Shown: positions 1 through 5,422 of the stretch, in pieces | How the letters are laid out: each line of letters starts with the position of its first letter | Position numbering within the stretch: the first letter of the stretch is position 1 | NCBI GenBank assembly: GCA_905211345.1 | Contig: CAJMAO010000089.1 | Span: forward strand, 1-5,886 | Reading direction: 5' to 3' | DNA length: 5,886 bases | DNA from: an uncultured Prevotella sp. | Lineage (GTDB): Bacteria > Bacteroidota > Bacteroidia > Bacteroidales > Bacteroidaceae | Program-made: the position numbers and the translations under genes | The notes under the pieces: generated by a model | What the model saw: only the letters and a program-made list of their open reading frames with translations | What the model was told of the DNA's origin: nothing | Databases searched by the model: none

Positions 1-20
1 CGTGGGTAGCGCTACCCACG
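1..20 (-). terminator. Perfect GC-rich palindrome, possible terminator of the fim operon
   Basis: The first 20 bases form a perfect palindrome: an 8-bp stem (CGTGGGTA / TACCCACG) around a GCGC tetraloop. It lies 33 nt past the stop codon of the fimbrial subunit gene, where a transcript reading leftward would end. A U-run following the stem in that direction would fall outside the window, so intrinsic termination is not proven. Because the sequence is self-complementary, it could also serve a gene converging from the left. Confidence 0.5.
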
Positions 21-53
21 GCAACCGCCGGGCAGGGTGTTGAGTTGTATCTG

Positions 54-1292
54 TTAGTCGTTAGTCTGGCCTGTGATGTCGTCGCCGAGACCGAGGTCGT
101 AGATGGCCTTCCATTCAGCGTTTACAGTCAGCTTGATGATTTGCTCCTTGCTCAGGTCGATCGGGTCGTCGTCATCCTCGTCGCCGCTGGGGCCGTCACC
201 ACCTTCGGTGTCGTCGTTTACGCCCTTTGTTCCGAGGCTGTACAGCGAGTTCGCGTCAAGGCTGTAGTCCTGGTCGCTACCGTTGAGCACGGGGTATGTC
301 TTCAGGGCAGTTTCTGTATTCAGTTCTCCAACATTACCGCGAAGCTCTACTACGAGGGTGTACTTGTCAGAAGCAGGAGCAGTGATAGGCAATACGAACT
401 TGCCGCCTACGAAAGAGTTCTCCTCTACCACTACCGTAGCGTTGTTGTAGGTGTAGCCATCGTTAGAGTAGAAGTTGCCGTCATCAGCCTTGTTCATGCC
501 AGCCATGCTGATGGTAACGAGGTCGTAAGCGGTTGAGCCTTCAGTGCCGGCAACCCATACATCGTCAACGGTTGTGGCGTTGTCGGCCCATTTTACGGTA
601 GACGCTTTCTTTATAGCCTTTACTACGACCTTGGTTACTTGTACCATGCCGTGGTTGTACTCAACCTCGTAAGGCACGTTCTTCACGTAAGCCAGCACGC
701 CGGCAACAACGCGGTTGAGCTGGATTTCGATGTTCTCGGTAGGTTTGTTTTCGCTTATCGTGATGTCTTTGCTCGTTCCGGCGAAAGCCTCGTCGGCGTC
801 AACTTCGCCGTTGAGCTCGAGTACAACGTCGGCGAGTTTGGTCGTGCTTGCTGTCAATGCGAGAGGCTTGTAGTTGGTTGCGTCCTCATCGCCCAGCTCA
901 AGACCTACGGCGAGGAACTTGTATGTGCCTGCTTCCAAAGTCTCCTTGTACGTAGTCTGGGTTGTCTGCGTGTCGTTGTCGGTAGAGTTGTTGAAGCCGA
1001 AGCCGTTGTCGGCCATCACTTCTTTTACGTAGATGTAGTCGCTGCCGTTCTGTTTGAAGGCGTAAACGCGCATGTCGTTAACCCTCTGCTTTGCCTCTGC
1101 GCTGTAGAGAGGACGTCCGGCGCGGCTCTCGGCACCGCTGTTTATGCCGATGTTGAATGTCAGTTCCACCTCGCACTGCTCGCCCTTGGCGGTATTTGTG
1201 CTCTCGTCGGTGAACGCGTCGTCGTTGGAACAAGCAGAGAAGCTCAGCAGTCCGAAGGCCAAAGCGGCCATTGCAAAATAATTTTTCTTCAT
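54..1292 (-). CDS. FimA/Mfa1-like fimbrial subunit precursor (lipoprotein)
   Basis: 412 aa. Likely the structural subunit of a type V fimbria, exported as a lipoprotein and polymerised on the cell surface. Residues 1-20 are a lipoprotein signal ending in FSA with lipid-accepting Cys21. Residues 40-80 (strand, then S-R57-A-G, then VNDMRVYAF) match from memory the P. gingivalis FimA region where Arg-directed cleavage occurs between Arg46 and Ala47, so R57/A58 is the equivalent candidate site. The middle has the usual fimbrillin pieces: LEAGTYKFLAVG near 120-131 and IEIQLNRVVAGVLAYV near 188-203. A Gly/Asp/Glu-rich linker (359-379; 11 of 21 residues acidic) precedes a C-terminal strand containing VNAEWKAIYDLGLGD (390-404); FimA ends with a comparable AEW strand. 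The length is normal for the family. It is last in the cluster, 136 nt after the anchor gene. A minor or tip fimbrillin rather than the main stalk subunit is possible, but the donor-like C-terminus favours stalk. The family call is firm, the exact role less so. Confidence 0.88.
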   Translation of the reverse strand: MKKNYFAMAALAFGLLSFSACSNDDAFTDESTNTAKGEQCEVELTFNIGINSGAESRAGRPLYSAEAKQRVNDMRVYAFKQNGSDYIYVKEVMADNGFGFNNSTDNDTQTTQTTYKETLEAGTYKFLAVGLELGDEDATNYKPLALTASTTKLADVVLELNGEVDADEAFAGTSKDITISENKPTENIEIQLNRVVAGVLAYVKNVPYEVEYNHGMVQVTKVVVKAIKKASTVKWADNATTVDDVWVAGTEGSTAYDLVTISMAGMNKADDGNFYSNDGYTYNNATVVVEENSFVGGKFVLPITAPASDKYTLVVELRGNVGELNTETALKTYPVLNGSDQDYSLDANSLYSLGTKGVNDDTEGGDGPSGDEDDDDPIDLSKEQIIKLTVNAEWKAIYDLGLGDDITGQTND

Positions 1293-1428
1293 TGTGTTGT
1301 TAAAAATTGATTGATTAATACTAAAAAAATATAGTTTTGTTTATGGGTTATTCGGTTGTATTTTATTTCTCACCTTTAGGTTTTTTCACTGTCCCACCAT
1401 ATCATCTTCCCGTTTTTCCGCCTTCAAG
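1293..1428 (-). other. Intergenic leader of the fimbrial subunit gene
   Basis: This 136-nt AT-rich spacer separates the anchor and subunit genes. No full TAnnTTTG box is present on the minus strand; the closest is TATATTTT at 1326-1333, without a TTTG upstream, so a dedicated subunit promoter is possible but weak. A 4-bp inverted repeat (ACCT/AGGT, 1372-1381) beside an A/T run is too short for a credible terminator. No Shine-Dalgarno sequence precedes the subunit ATG; the start lies in an AT-rich context typical of Bacteroidetes. Confidence 0.4.
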
Positions 1429-2334
1429 TCATTCTCCCAGCTCGAGGTCGTACACCTGTTTCCACTGCGAGTTGACAAGTATGTAGACCTTAACTTCGCC
1501 TTGGCCGCCCGCAGCGTCGAGGCGTACCACCTCGATGCGGTTGCGTTCCATGTCGATGTCTATTTTGCCTGTTGACACGAGCGGGGCAGCCGTTGCGTCG
1601 CTACCGTAGATGTCGAACTTCACTGTAGACTGCTCGCCGTCGGTCGTAGGGGCGAGCACCGTATTGCTGACGGCTTCGGGCTGGCCCTCGAGCGGTGTCT
1701 CCACGCTCACCGAGCCGTCGCCGGCGTAGCGGCCGTGGCGGCCTGCGTACAGGCTTACGTGGCTAATCTCCTTGAGCGACTTTGATGCTTCGGCCGGCAG
1801 GTTGACGCCCTGCACGATGAGCTTTCCCTTCACACGCTCCAGCTCTACGGTATAGTCGGCGTGGGCGTAGTCGTAGGTCAGCGTGTCGTTTGTCATGTAA
1901 ACGTCGTAGCCCTCCACCTCGTCGGTGTGCATGGTGTAGTAGCGTCCGTCCTCGCGCACAGGCTCCTCGTTGTCGATGTTGCCCCATACGGTCAGCGCGT
2001 ATGTGCCGAACGGCAGGTCTTCGGGCAGGTAGGCCGTGGCCAGCGCGGCGTCGCCCTCAACGTCGTGCAGGTGTTTCGTGAATACGACCTCGTTGGTCTC
2101 GACGTTTGTCAGCGAGTAATACAGCTTCTGTATGTATGCGCGGAAAGGCTGGTTCTCGTCTACACGCCGGTCTAGTCCTTGCTGCTCGATGTCGGCTATG
2201 TTGGCGTAGTTTTTGTCCTTGATGCCTATTTTCACGCTGAGTGGCGGGCAAGGCTCTATGTCTTCACGTATGCAGCCCGTCAGCACGACAGCGGCAAGGG
2301 CGAGCGCGAGTGTGTATTTCAGTTTGTTGTTCAT
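1429..2334 (-). CDS. Mfa2/FimB-type fimbrial anchor lipoprotein
   Basis: 301 aa. Likely anchors the fimbria in the outer membrane and ends its growth. The signal peptide finishes LTGC with lipidated Cys21. The mature start, C21-I-R-E-D-I-E-P-C29-P-P, has the Cys-x(7)-Cys-Pro pattern I associate with Mfa2/FimB proteins (usually CxxDDLxxC). It is followed by LSVKIGI and, near 63-75, PFRAYIQKLYYSL, then PFGTYALTVWGN near 107-119, which resemble the two immunoglobulin-like sandwich domains of this family. The size of about 300 aa is typical. The C-terminal residues VNSQWKQVYDLELGE (287-301) match 9 of 15 positions of the subunit's C-terminal strand, linking the two proteins as partners. The gene starts 12 nt after the DUF3868 gene ends, so the two are surely co-transcribed. 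The start codon has no Shine-Dalgarno sequence. A minor fimbrial component is the alternative, but N-terminal pattern and position favour anchor. Confidence 0.85.
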   Translation of the reverse strand: MNNKLKYTLALALAAVVLTGCIREDIEPCPPLSVKIGIKDKNYANIADIEQQGLDRRVDENQPFRAYIQKLYYSLTNVETNEVVFTKHLHDVEGDAALATAYLPEDLPFGTYALTVWGNIDNEEPVREDGRYYTMHTDEVEGYDVYMTNDTLTYDYAHADYTVELERVKGKLIVQGVNLPAEASKSLKEISHVSLYAGRHGRYAGDGSVSVETPLEGQPEAVSNTVLAPTTDGEQSTVKFDIYGSDATAAPLVSTGKIDIDMERNRIEVVRLDAAGGQGEVKVYILVNSQWKQVYDLELGE

Positions 2335-2346
2335 CGTTGTTGCTTG

Positions 2347-4125
2347 TTATTCGTTGGTAGTTGTGGCGTTGCCCGCTGGCTGCATGATGCGCTTGAAGTC
2401 GGGCTCGGTTGCGGCGCGGGCGCGCAGTTCGGGGTCGGATGCGGCCTTTTCGATACATGCGCGTGCTTCGGCGGCATGGCCGAGGCGTGCAGCCGCCAGC
2501 GCGCGCACGTATTCGGCGCGTGGCGAATGGTCGTCAGACTTCTGCATAATGGCGTAAGCCTCGTCGTTAAGGTTCATGCTCAGGGCGAGCACCGCGCTGT
2601 TTACGTCGGCGAAGGGGCGCAACAGTTCGTATGCCTCGGCTATCTTGCGCTGGCGCGCTTTCAGCAGTCCGAGGTTGTAGCGTGCCTCGGGCAGGTCAAC
2701 GTCAGCCAGCAGTTCTACGGCTTTCTCGTAATCGCCTTTATATATATAGGTGGCCGCTAGGGCGTTCAACATGTCAGGAGAATAGTTGCCGGGCACGGCC
2801 AATATCGTCTTGGCTTTGTCGGCATCGCCGTCGCGCAGGGCGAATACGGCAAGGTTGTTGGCCGCTACTTCCGACTGGGGAAAATACTTTACCAAAGTCT
2901 CGTAAACGCCGCGCTTGGCCGTGGAGTCGGCTGTAAGGGCGGCTACGCGCAGCAGTTCGTCCTCGTTGAACGCGTCGGGGCGCTTCTCGTACATGGCCAG
3001 CAGTTCCTCTTCAGAGGTGAAGTTGCGCACGGTGTATGTGTAAGTGTACTCCACTTTACGGTCCTTTTGCAGGTATTTTGCCCGTATGTCAGGCCAGCAT
3101 TTCAGGCGTCTGATGTAGCGTTCCTGCACGTCGTCGTTAGTGCCGGGGTATTTTTCTATGATTGCTTTTACGGCAGCAGTGTCGGGATGGCCGTCGGCCC
3201 GCATGGCTTCAAGCACCGGCATCCAGCCCTCGGGGCGCGAGCCTGTGCGTATGACGCGCTGCTGCCGTTGCGTCATGCCCAGCCTGCCTACCAGCCAGTT
3301 GCGTGCCGACACGGCGCGGCTGCGCGCCAGGCGCGTGTTGAATGTGTAGGAACCGTCGGCCGAGGCCATACCGAATATGTCGAGCGAATTGAGCGTTGCG
3401 AGCGTGTCGCTTATCACCGGGCGCAGCTTGGCTTCCATGTCGGACAGCTCATCGCGGTTGCGCCCCATGTCGAGGCGTATGTCGCTCTTGTTGATTACGA
3501 ACTGCAGGCGCGCTTCGCCGCGGCCTTCGGCTATTTTGGGGCGTACCACGAACTCCGGTTCTATCCATGACAGGCGTAAGCCATCCTCTGGTTTGTCGGC
3601 AAGGGTTACGGGGTTGGATATGTCGGCCAGTAGCAGCGTGTCGGCGTTTTCACACTCGCCGCAACCGTCGACCGTCATGAACGCCACTACCCGGGCGTTG
3701 CCGTCGATACCGGTAGGCAGCGTGAAAGCCTGTCGGATTGGTATCACTACAGTGTCGCCCTTGTGGGCCATGGCCTTGGCTTGCGACGAATAGGGGTCGG
3801 CATAGCCTTCAAGCACGTTGCGGCGCTTCATCTTGCGGCTGAATATCGGCGCGTCGAGCACTATTGGGTCAAGTTCTTCGACGAGCTTACCGTCGGCCAA
3901 CAGCTGGGGTGTTATGATGAGGCGGCTGCGCCGCGACACGTAGTCGCCGGGCACTTTTATTGTTGATTCTACCGTCACCTTGCTCTCGTTGTCGGGCAAG
4001 AGGGTCTGCGCTTGCGGCTCGATGCTGACCGTGTCGGCTCCGCGTGTGGCGCATCCGGCCAGCATCATGGCGCAGGCCGCTGCCAAGGCTGGCACCGCGT
4101 GTTTCGTTGAAATATGTTTTTTCAT
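2347..4125 (-). CDS. DUF3868 lipoprotein with OmpA-like and TPR-like regions
   Basis: 592 aa, probably periplasm-facing and membrane-anchored. The signal peptide ends MLAGC, giving lipidated Cys25. Residues ~30-175 fit DUF3868: a beta-rich segment with PGDYVSRRSRLIITPQL (59-75) and a Cys-x2-Cys pair (C155, C158). Residues ~205-295 resemble the OmpA/MotB C-terminal fold: LQFVINKSDIRLD, then LDIFGMASADGSYTFN and RLARSRAVSARNWL. N263 and R270 match the conserved Asn and Arg, but the usual peptidoglycan-contacting Asp is Ser255. From ~371 to 565 the protein is helical with TPR-like repeats, for example residues 407-440 and 450-473. It lies between the DUF3575 gene (135 nt away) and the anchor gene (12 nt away). 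Known: DUF3868 and DUF3575 genes commonly accompany fimbrillin genes in Bacteroides. Inferred: a cell-wall or scaffold contact aiding fimbrial export or anchoring. The biochemical role is unknown to me. Confidence 0.82.
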   Translation of the reverse strand: MKKHISTKHAVPALAAACAMMLAGCATRGADTVSIEPQAQTLLPDNESKVTVESTIKVPGDYVSRRSRLIITPQLLADGKLVEELDPIVLDAPIFSRKMKRRNVLEGYADPYSSQAKAMAHKGDTVVIPIRQAFTLPTGIDGNARVVAFMTVDGCGECENADTLLLADISNPVTLADKPEDGLRLSWIEPEFVVRPKIAEGRGEARLQFVINKSDIRLDMGRNRDELSDMEAKLRPVISDTLATLNSLDIFGMASADGSYTFNTRLARSRAVSARNWLVGRLGMTQRQQRVIRTGSRPEGWMPVLEAMRADGHPDTAAVKAIIEKYPGTNDDVQERYIRRLKCWPDIRAKYLQKDRKVEYTYTYTVRNFTSEEELLAMYEKRPDAFNEDELLRVAALTADSTAKRGVYETLVKYFPQSEVAANNLAVFALRDGDADKAKTILAVPGNYSPDMLNALAATYIYKGDYEKAVELLADVDLPEARYNLGLLKARQRKIAEAYELLRPFADVNSAVLALSMNLNDEAYAIMQKSDDHSPRAEYVRALAAARLGHAAEARACIEKAASDPELRARAATEPDFKRIMQPAGNATTTNE

Positions 4126-4260
4126 CTGTATCTGTCCTTTCTTTTTTATGTGGTCTTACGTCCCTTTGTCCATGTATGCTGCCTTTATCGTACAGGAGCG
4201 TCGGCTGTCAAATGATTCAGTTCCACAGTTTCACCTTTTCACCTTCTTACTTTTTCTTAT
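4126..4260 (-). other. Intergenic spacer with tandem TTCACCTT repeat and SD-like AAAGGA
   Basis: This 135-nt pyrimidine-rich (plus strand) spacer lies between the DUF3575 and DUF3868 genes. It holds two adjacent copies of TTCACCTT (4230-4237 and 4238-4245), read as AAGGTGAA in the transcript. On the minus strand, AAAGGA (4135-4140) sits 9 nt before the DUF3868 ATG. It looks like a Shine-Dalgarno sequence and supports that start, although Bacteroidetes rarely depend on one. I see no TAnnTTTG promoter and no terminator, so read-through from the DUF3575 gene is the simplest view. Confidence 0.4.
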
Positions 4261-4791
4261 TTAAAAGATGTAACTGAACGACACGGCGAGCTTTGTCAGC
4301 CCCCAGTAGTCTTTGTGCTTGCGCTCGTAGCACTTAAGGCACGGTATGCGGTCGCTTTCCTTATACCACAGACGGGCGTAGCCTACGCCTACAGCCGCCT
4401 CGAGATTCCAGTGGGGAGACAGTATCCAGTTGTAGCCGTAAGTGAAGCCGCCGCCTGCCAGATAGCCGTCGTAGCGCTTGTCGTTGAAGCCTCCGAAATA
4501 TTGCGCTCCGTGCAGGTGGGCGCCGATGAAGTGCCCCTCGAATTTCTCGCACAGCCAGTATTTCACCTCAGGCTGGAGCAGCAGCAGGTGCATCTTGCGG
4601 TCGTCGCTGAAGTTCCAAGGGTTGTAAGCCACGCTAAGGTCGGCCGTCCACTTATCAGACAAAGCCACTTCGGCTTCAAGGTTCATCGTGGTGGTGAGCC
4701 AGTAGAGCGTGTTTGTTTTCAGCGCGAAGTCTTGCGCCGCCATACGTGCCGCGCAGCAACACATAATGGCGCAAATCAGGATTTTCCTCAT
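4261..4791 (-). CDS. DUF3575 outer-membrane beta-barrel protein
   Basis: 176 aa from the chosen ATG. It matches DUF3575 along its whole length: LKTNTLYW (24-31), NLEAEVALSDKW (37-48), YNPWNF (56-61), QPEVKYWLCEKFEGHFIGAH (73-92), RYDGYLAGGGFTYGYNWIL (106-124), WNLEAAVGVGYA (128-139) and a C-terminal strand ending in Phe176. Alternating aromatic strands and a final Phe indicate a small outer-membrane barrel, probably of eight strands. The start at 4791 is preferred because MRKILICAIMCCCAARMAAQ is a normal signal peptide, with cleavage after Gln20 likely. An in-frame upstream ATG at 4869 would add 26 basic residues and lies in a predicted RNA hairpin loop. A Cys-x2-Cys (C151, C154) sits in a late loop, and three successive Cys (11-13) in the signal core are odd. 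It is the first gene of the cluster after the promoter at 5014-5021. Its function is unknown; partnership with the DUF3868 lipoprotein in fimbrial assembly is an inference. Confidence 0.85.
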   Translation of the reverse strand: MRKILICAIMCCCAARMAAQDFALKTNTLYWLTTTMNLEAEVALSDKWTADLSVAYNPWNFSDDRKMHLLLLQPEVKYWLCEKFEGHFIGAHLHGAQYFGGFNDKRYDGYLAGGGFTYGYNWILSPHWNLEAAVGVGYARLWYKESDRIPCLKCYERKHKDYWGLTKLAVSFSYIF

Positions 4792-4847
4792 TATTATATT
4801 TAGTGTATGTTGATACTTGACTTTACATTCTTTTTTTACTAAGCGTT

Positions 4848-4949
4848 GCGCACGGGCGGCAATTTTCATAATTGCCTGTAAGGTGATGTCTGCAATATCG
4901 GGGTGTACGCTTACACGTCCCGTATGATTTTTTTATGCCACCCGTGCGC
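4848..4949 (-). promoter_or_regulatory. Structured 5' leader of the fim operon, possible three-way junction
   Basis: Within the predicted leader, 4937-4949 (GCGCACGGGUGGC in the transcript) pairs with 4848-4860 (GCCGCCCGUGCGC) over 13 bp. The one non-Watson-Crick pair is G-U in the minus-strand transcript but C-A on the plus strand. A further GCG/CGC (4953-4955 with 4843-4845) follows an internal loop. Inside lie two hairpins: 4899-4922 (4+5 bp with a 2-nt bulge and a tetraloop) and 4858-4876 (GGCAATT/AATTGCC, 5-nt loop). The second shares three bases with the long helix, so 10 bp of the helix can coexist with both hairpins as a three-way junction. It could act as a riboswitch-like element, protein-binding leader or stability element. 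I do not recognise a known family. Confidence 0.5.
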
Positions 4950-5013
4950 TCACGCAAATGTTTTATCGTTGATGGCTATATGCCAGTTCGATTGCCTAAT
5001 CTGTTTTCGGCGG

Positions 5014-5021
5014 CAAAGGTA
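5014..5021 (-). promoter_or_regulatory. Predicted fim operon promoter, -7 box TACCTTTG
   Basis: On the minus strand the sequence reads TACCTTTG, a full match to the Bacteroidetes TAnnTTTG -7 box and one of its commonest forms. No TTTG is found at the expected -33 spacing; that region reads GAAGG and borders a run of eight C. Transcription would begin near 5008, giving a leader of roughly 215 nt before the DUF3575 gene. The missing -33 box suggests a weak or activator-dependent promoter. Confidence 0.68.
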
Positions 5022-5045
5022 AAACATTTTTTAATAATAGCCTTC

Positions 5046-5053
5046 GGGGGGGG
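5046..5053. repeat. Homopolymer of eight G (C on the fim-sense strand)
   Basis: Eight consecutive G on the plus strand lie 24 nt upstream of the fim -7 box, directly behind the place a -33 element would occupy. Tracts of this kind are prone to length change by slipped-strand replication, and at eight bases it is near the lower end of what usually switches. Length variation would shift any upstream activator or UP element relative to the core promoter. Slippage here is inference. Confidence 0.6.
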
Positions 5054-5077
5054 TAAATTTATGTTAAAAGGTTTTTA

Positions 5078-5110
5078 AAACACTAAAAACAAAGATGCTT
5101 TTTAGTGTTT
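5078..5110. repeat. Perfect 12-bp inverted repeat (hairpin, 9-nt loop)
   Basis: AAACACTAAAAA (5078-5089) and TTTTTAGTGTTT (5099-5110) are exact reverse complements around a 9-nt loop. The stem is AT-rich with A and T runs at the loop side. It lies about 60 nt upstream of the fim -7 box. It could be a weak bidirectional terminator, an operator or a DNA cruciform; there is no upstream gene that needs a terminator. Confidence 0.6.
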
Positions 5111-5133
5111 GCTTGTTTGCGTGTAATTGTCTT

Positions 5134-5166
5134 TATAACAGCAGGTTACATAAAAAAACTGTTATA
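5134..5166. repeat. 8-bp inverted repeat TATAACAG / CTGTTATA
   Basis: TATAACAG (5134-5141) and CTGTTATA (5159-5166) are exact reverse complements separated by 17 nt. Spacing and arm length would suit a protein-binding site or a weak hairpin. It lies about 115-145 nt upstream of the fim -7 box. No family of regulator is indicated. Confidence 0.45.
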
Positions 5167-5253
5167 TTTATCGCGTTATACATGCTTTATTGTTATCACG
5201 AAGGTTGTTGTATTTCATAAATGTTACAAAACACATGGTGTTTGCTTATAAAA

Positions 5254-5336
5254 CAAAATGCCGTCTTTTGCAATGTCGTTTGCCGTCTTTTACGATGCGA
5301 AAGACGGCATTTTGTAGTGCCGTTTGCCGTCTTTTG
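5254..5336. repeat. Four-copy TGCCGTCTTT element with alternative hairpins
   Basis: The core TGCCGTCTTT occurs three times in direct orientation (5259-5268, 5281-5290, 5325-5334) and once inverted (AAAGACGGCA, 5300-5309). The inverted copy can pair with any of the three. With the first it makes an 18-bp arm (5254-5271 with 5297-5314) with one T-G position, with the second a 10-bp hairpin with a 9-nt loop, and with the third a 10-bp hairpin with a 15-nt loop. Copies two and three share a longer GxCGTTTGCCGTCTTTT unit 44 nt apart. A REP-like palindromic repeat or a regulator-binding array fits; a transcription terminator has no obvious client here. Confidence 0.65.
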
Positions 5337-5390
5337 TTTGACCGGTGTGTGTGACATGTTTGTGCGAGTTGCCAATAGTAGGGAATTGCA

Positions 5391-5422
5391 GACAACGTTG
5401 TCCGTTGAATGTTGTAACTTTG
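5391..5422 (+). promoter_or_regulatory. Orphan promoter-like box TAACTTTG with adjacent palindrome
   Basis: TAACTTTG (5415-5422) matches the Bacteroidetes -7 consensus on the plus strand. No TTTG lies at the proper -33 distance; instead a perfect 12-bp palindrome, GACAACGTTGTC (5391-5402), covers that region. The only open frame just downstream is 16 codons (5448-5498). It may drive a small RNA or be a chance match; eight-base boxes with two free positions occur by chance fairly often in such DNA. Confidence 0.25.

Noticed and set aside
639..1310. Plus-strand open frame of 223 codons opposite the subunit gene
   Set aside because: It mirrors the minus-strand coding frame, has low-complexity Val/Leu/Gly-rich composition without any recognisable domain, and overlaps a firm fimbrillin call completely.
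1331..1340. TAGTTTTG on the plus strand as a promoter
   Set aside because: It matches TAnnTTTG but faces into the anchor gene in antisense, with no -33 partner or plus-strand gene; most likely chance.
1372..1386. Terminator between anchor and subunit genes (ACCT/AGGT with T run)
   Set aside because: The stem is only 4 bp, and the T run lies on the strand opposite to fim transcription.
2179..3966. Several plus-strand open frames (e.g. 2179-2760, 3067-3570, 3377-3793) opposite the anchor and DUF3868 genes
   Set aside because: They are antisense shadows caused by GC-rich third codon positions; no signal peptide, motif or promoter supports them.
4848..4949. Invertible promoter segment bounded by the 13-bp inverted repeat
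   Set aside because: The 76-bp interior has no TAnnTTTG box in either orientation, and the odd pair is a wobble in the transcript, so an RNA helix is the better reading.
5254..5336. CRISPR array
   Set aside because: Copies are about 10 bp, irregularly spaced, and one is inverted; there are no uniform spacers and no cas genes.
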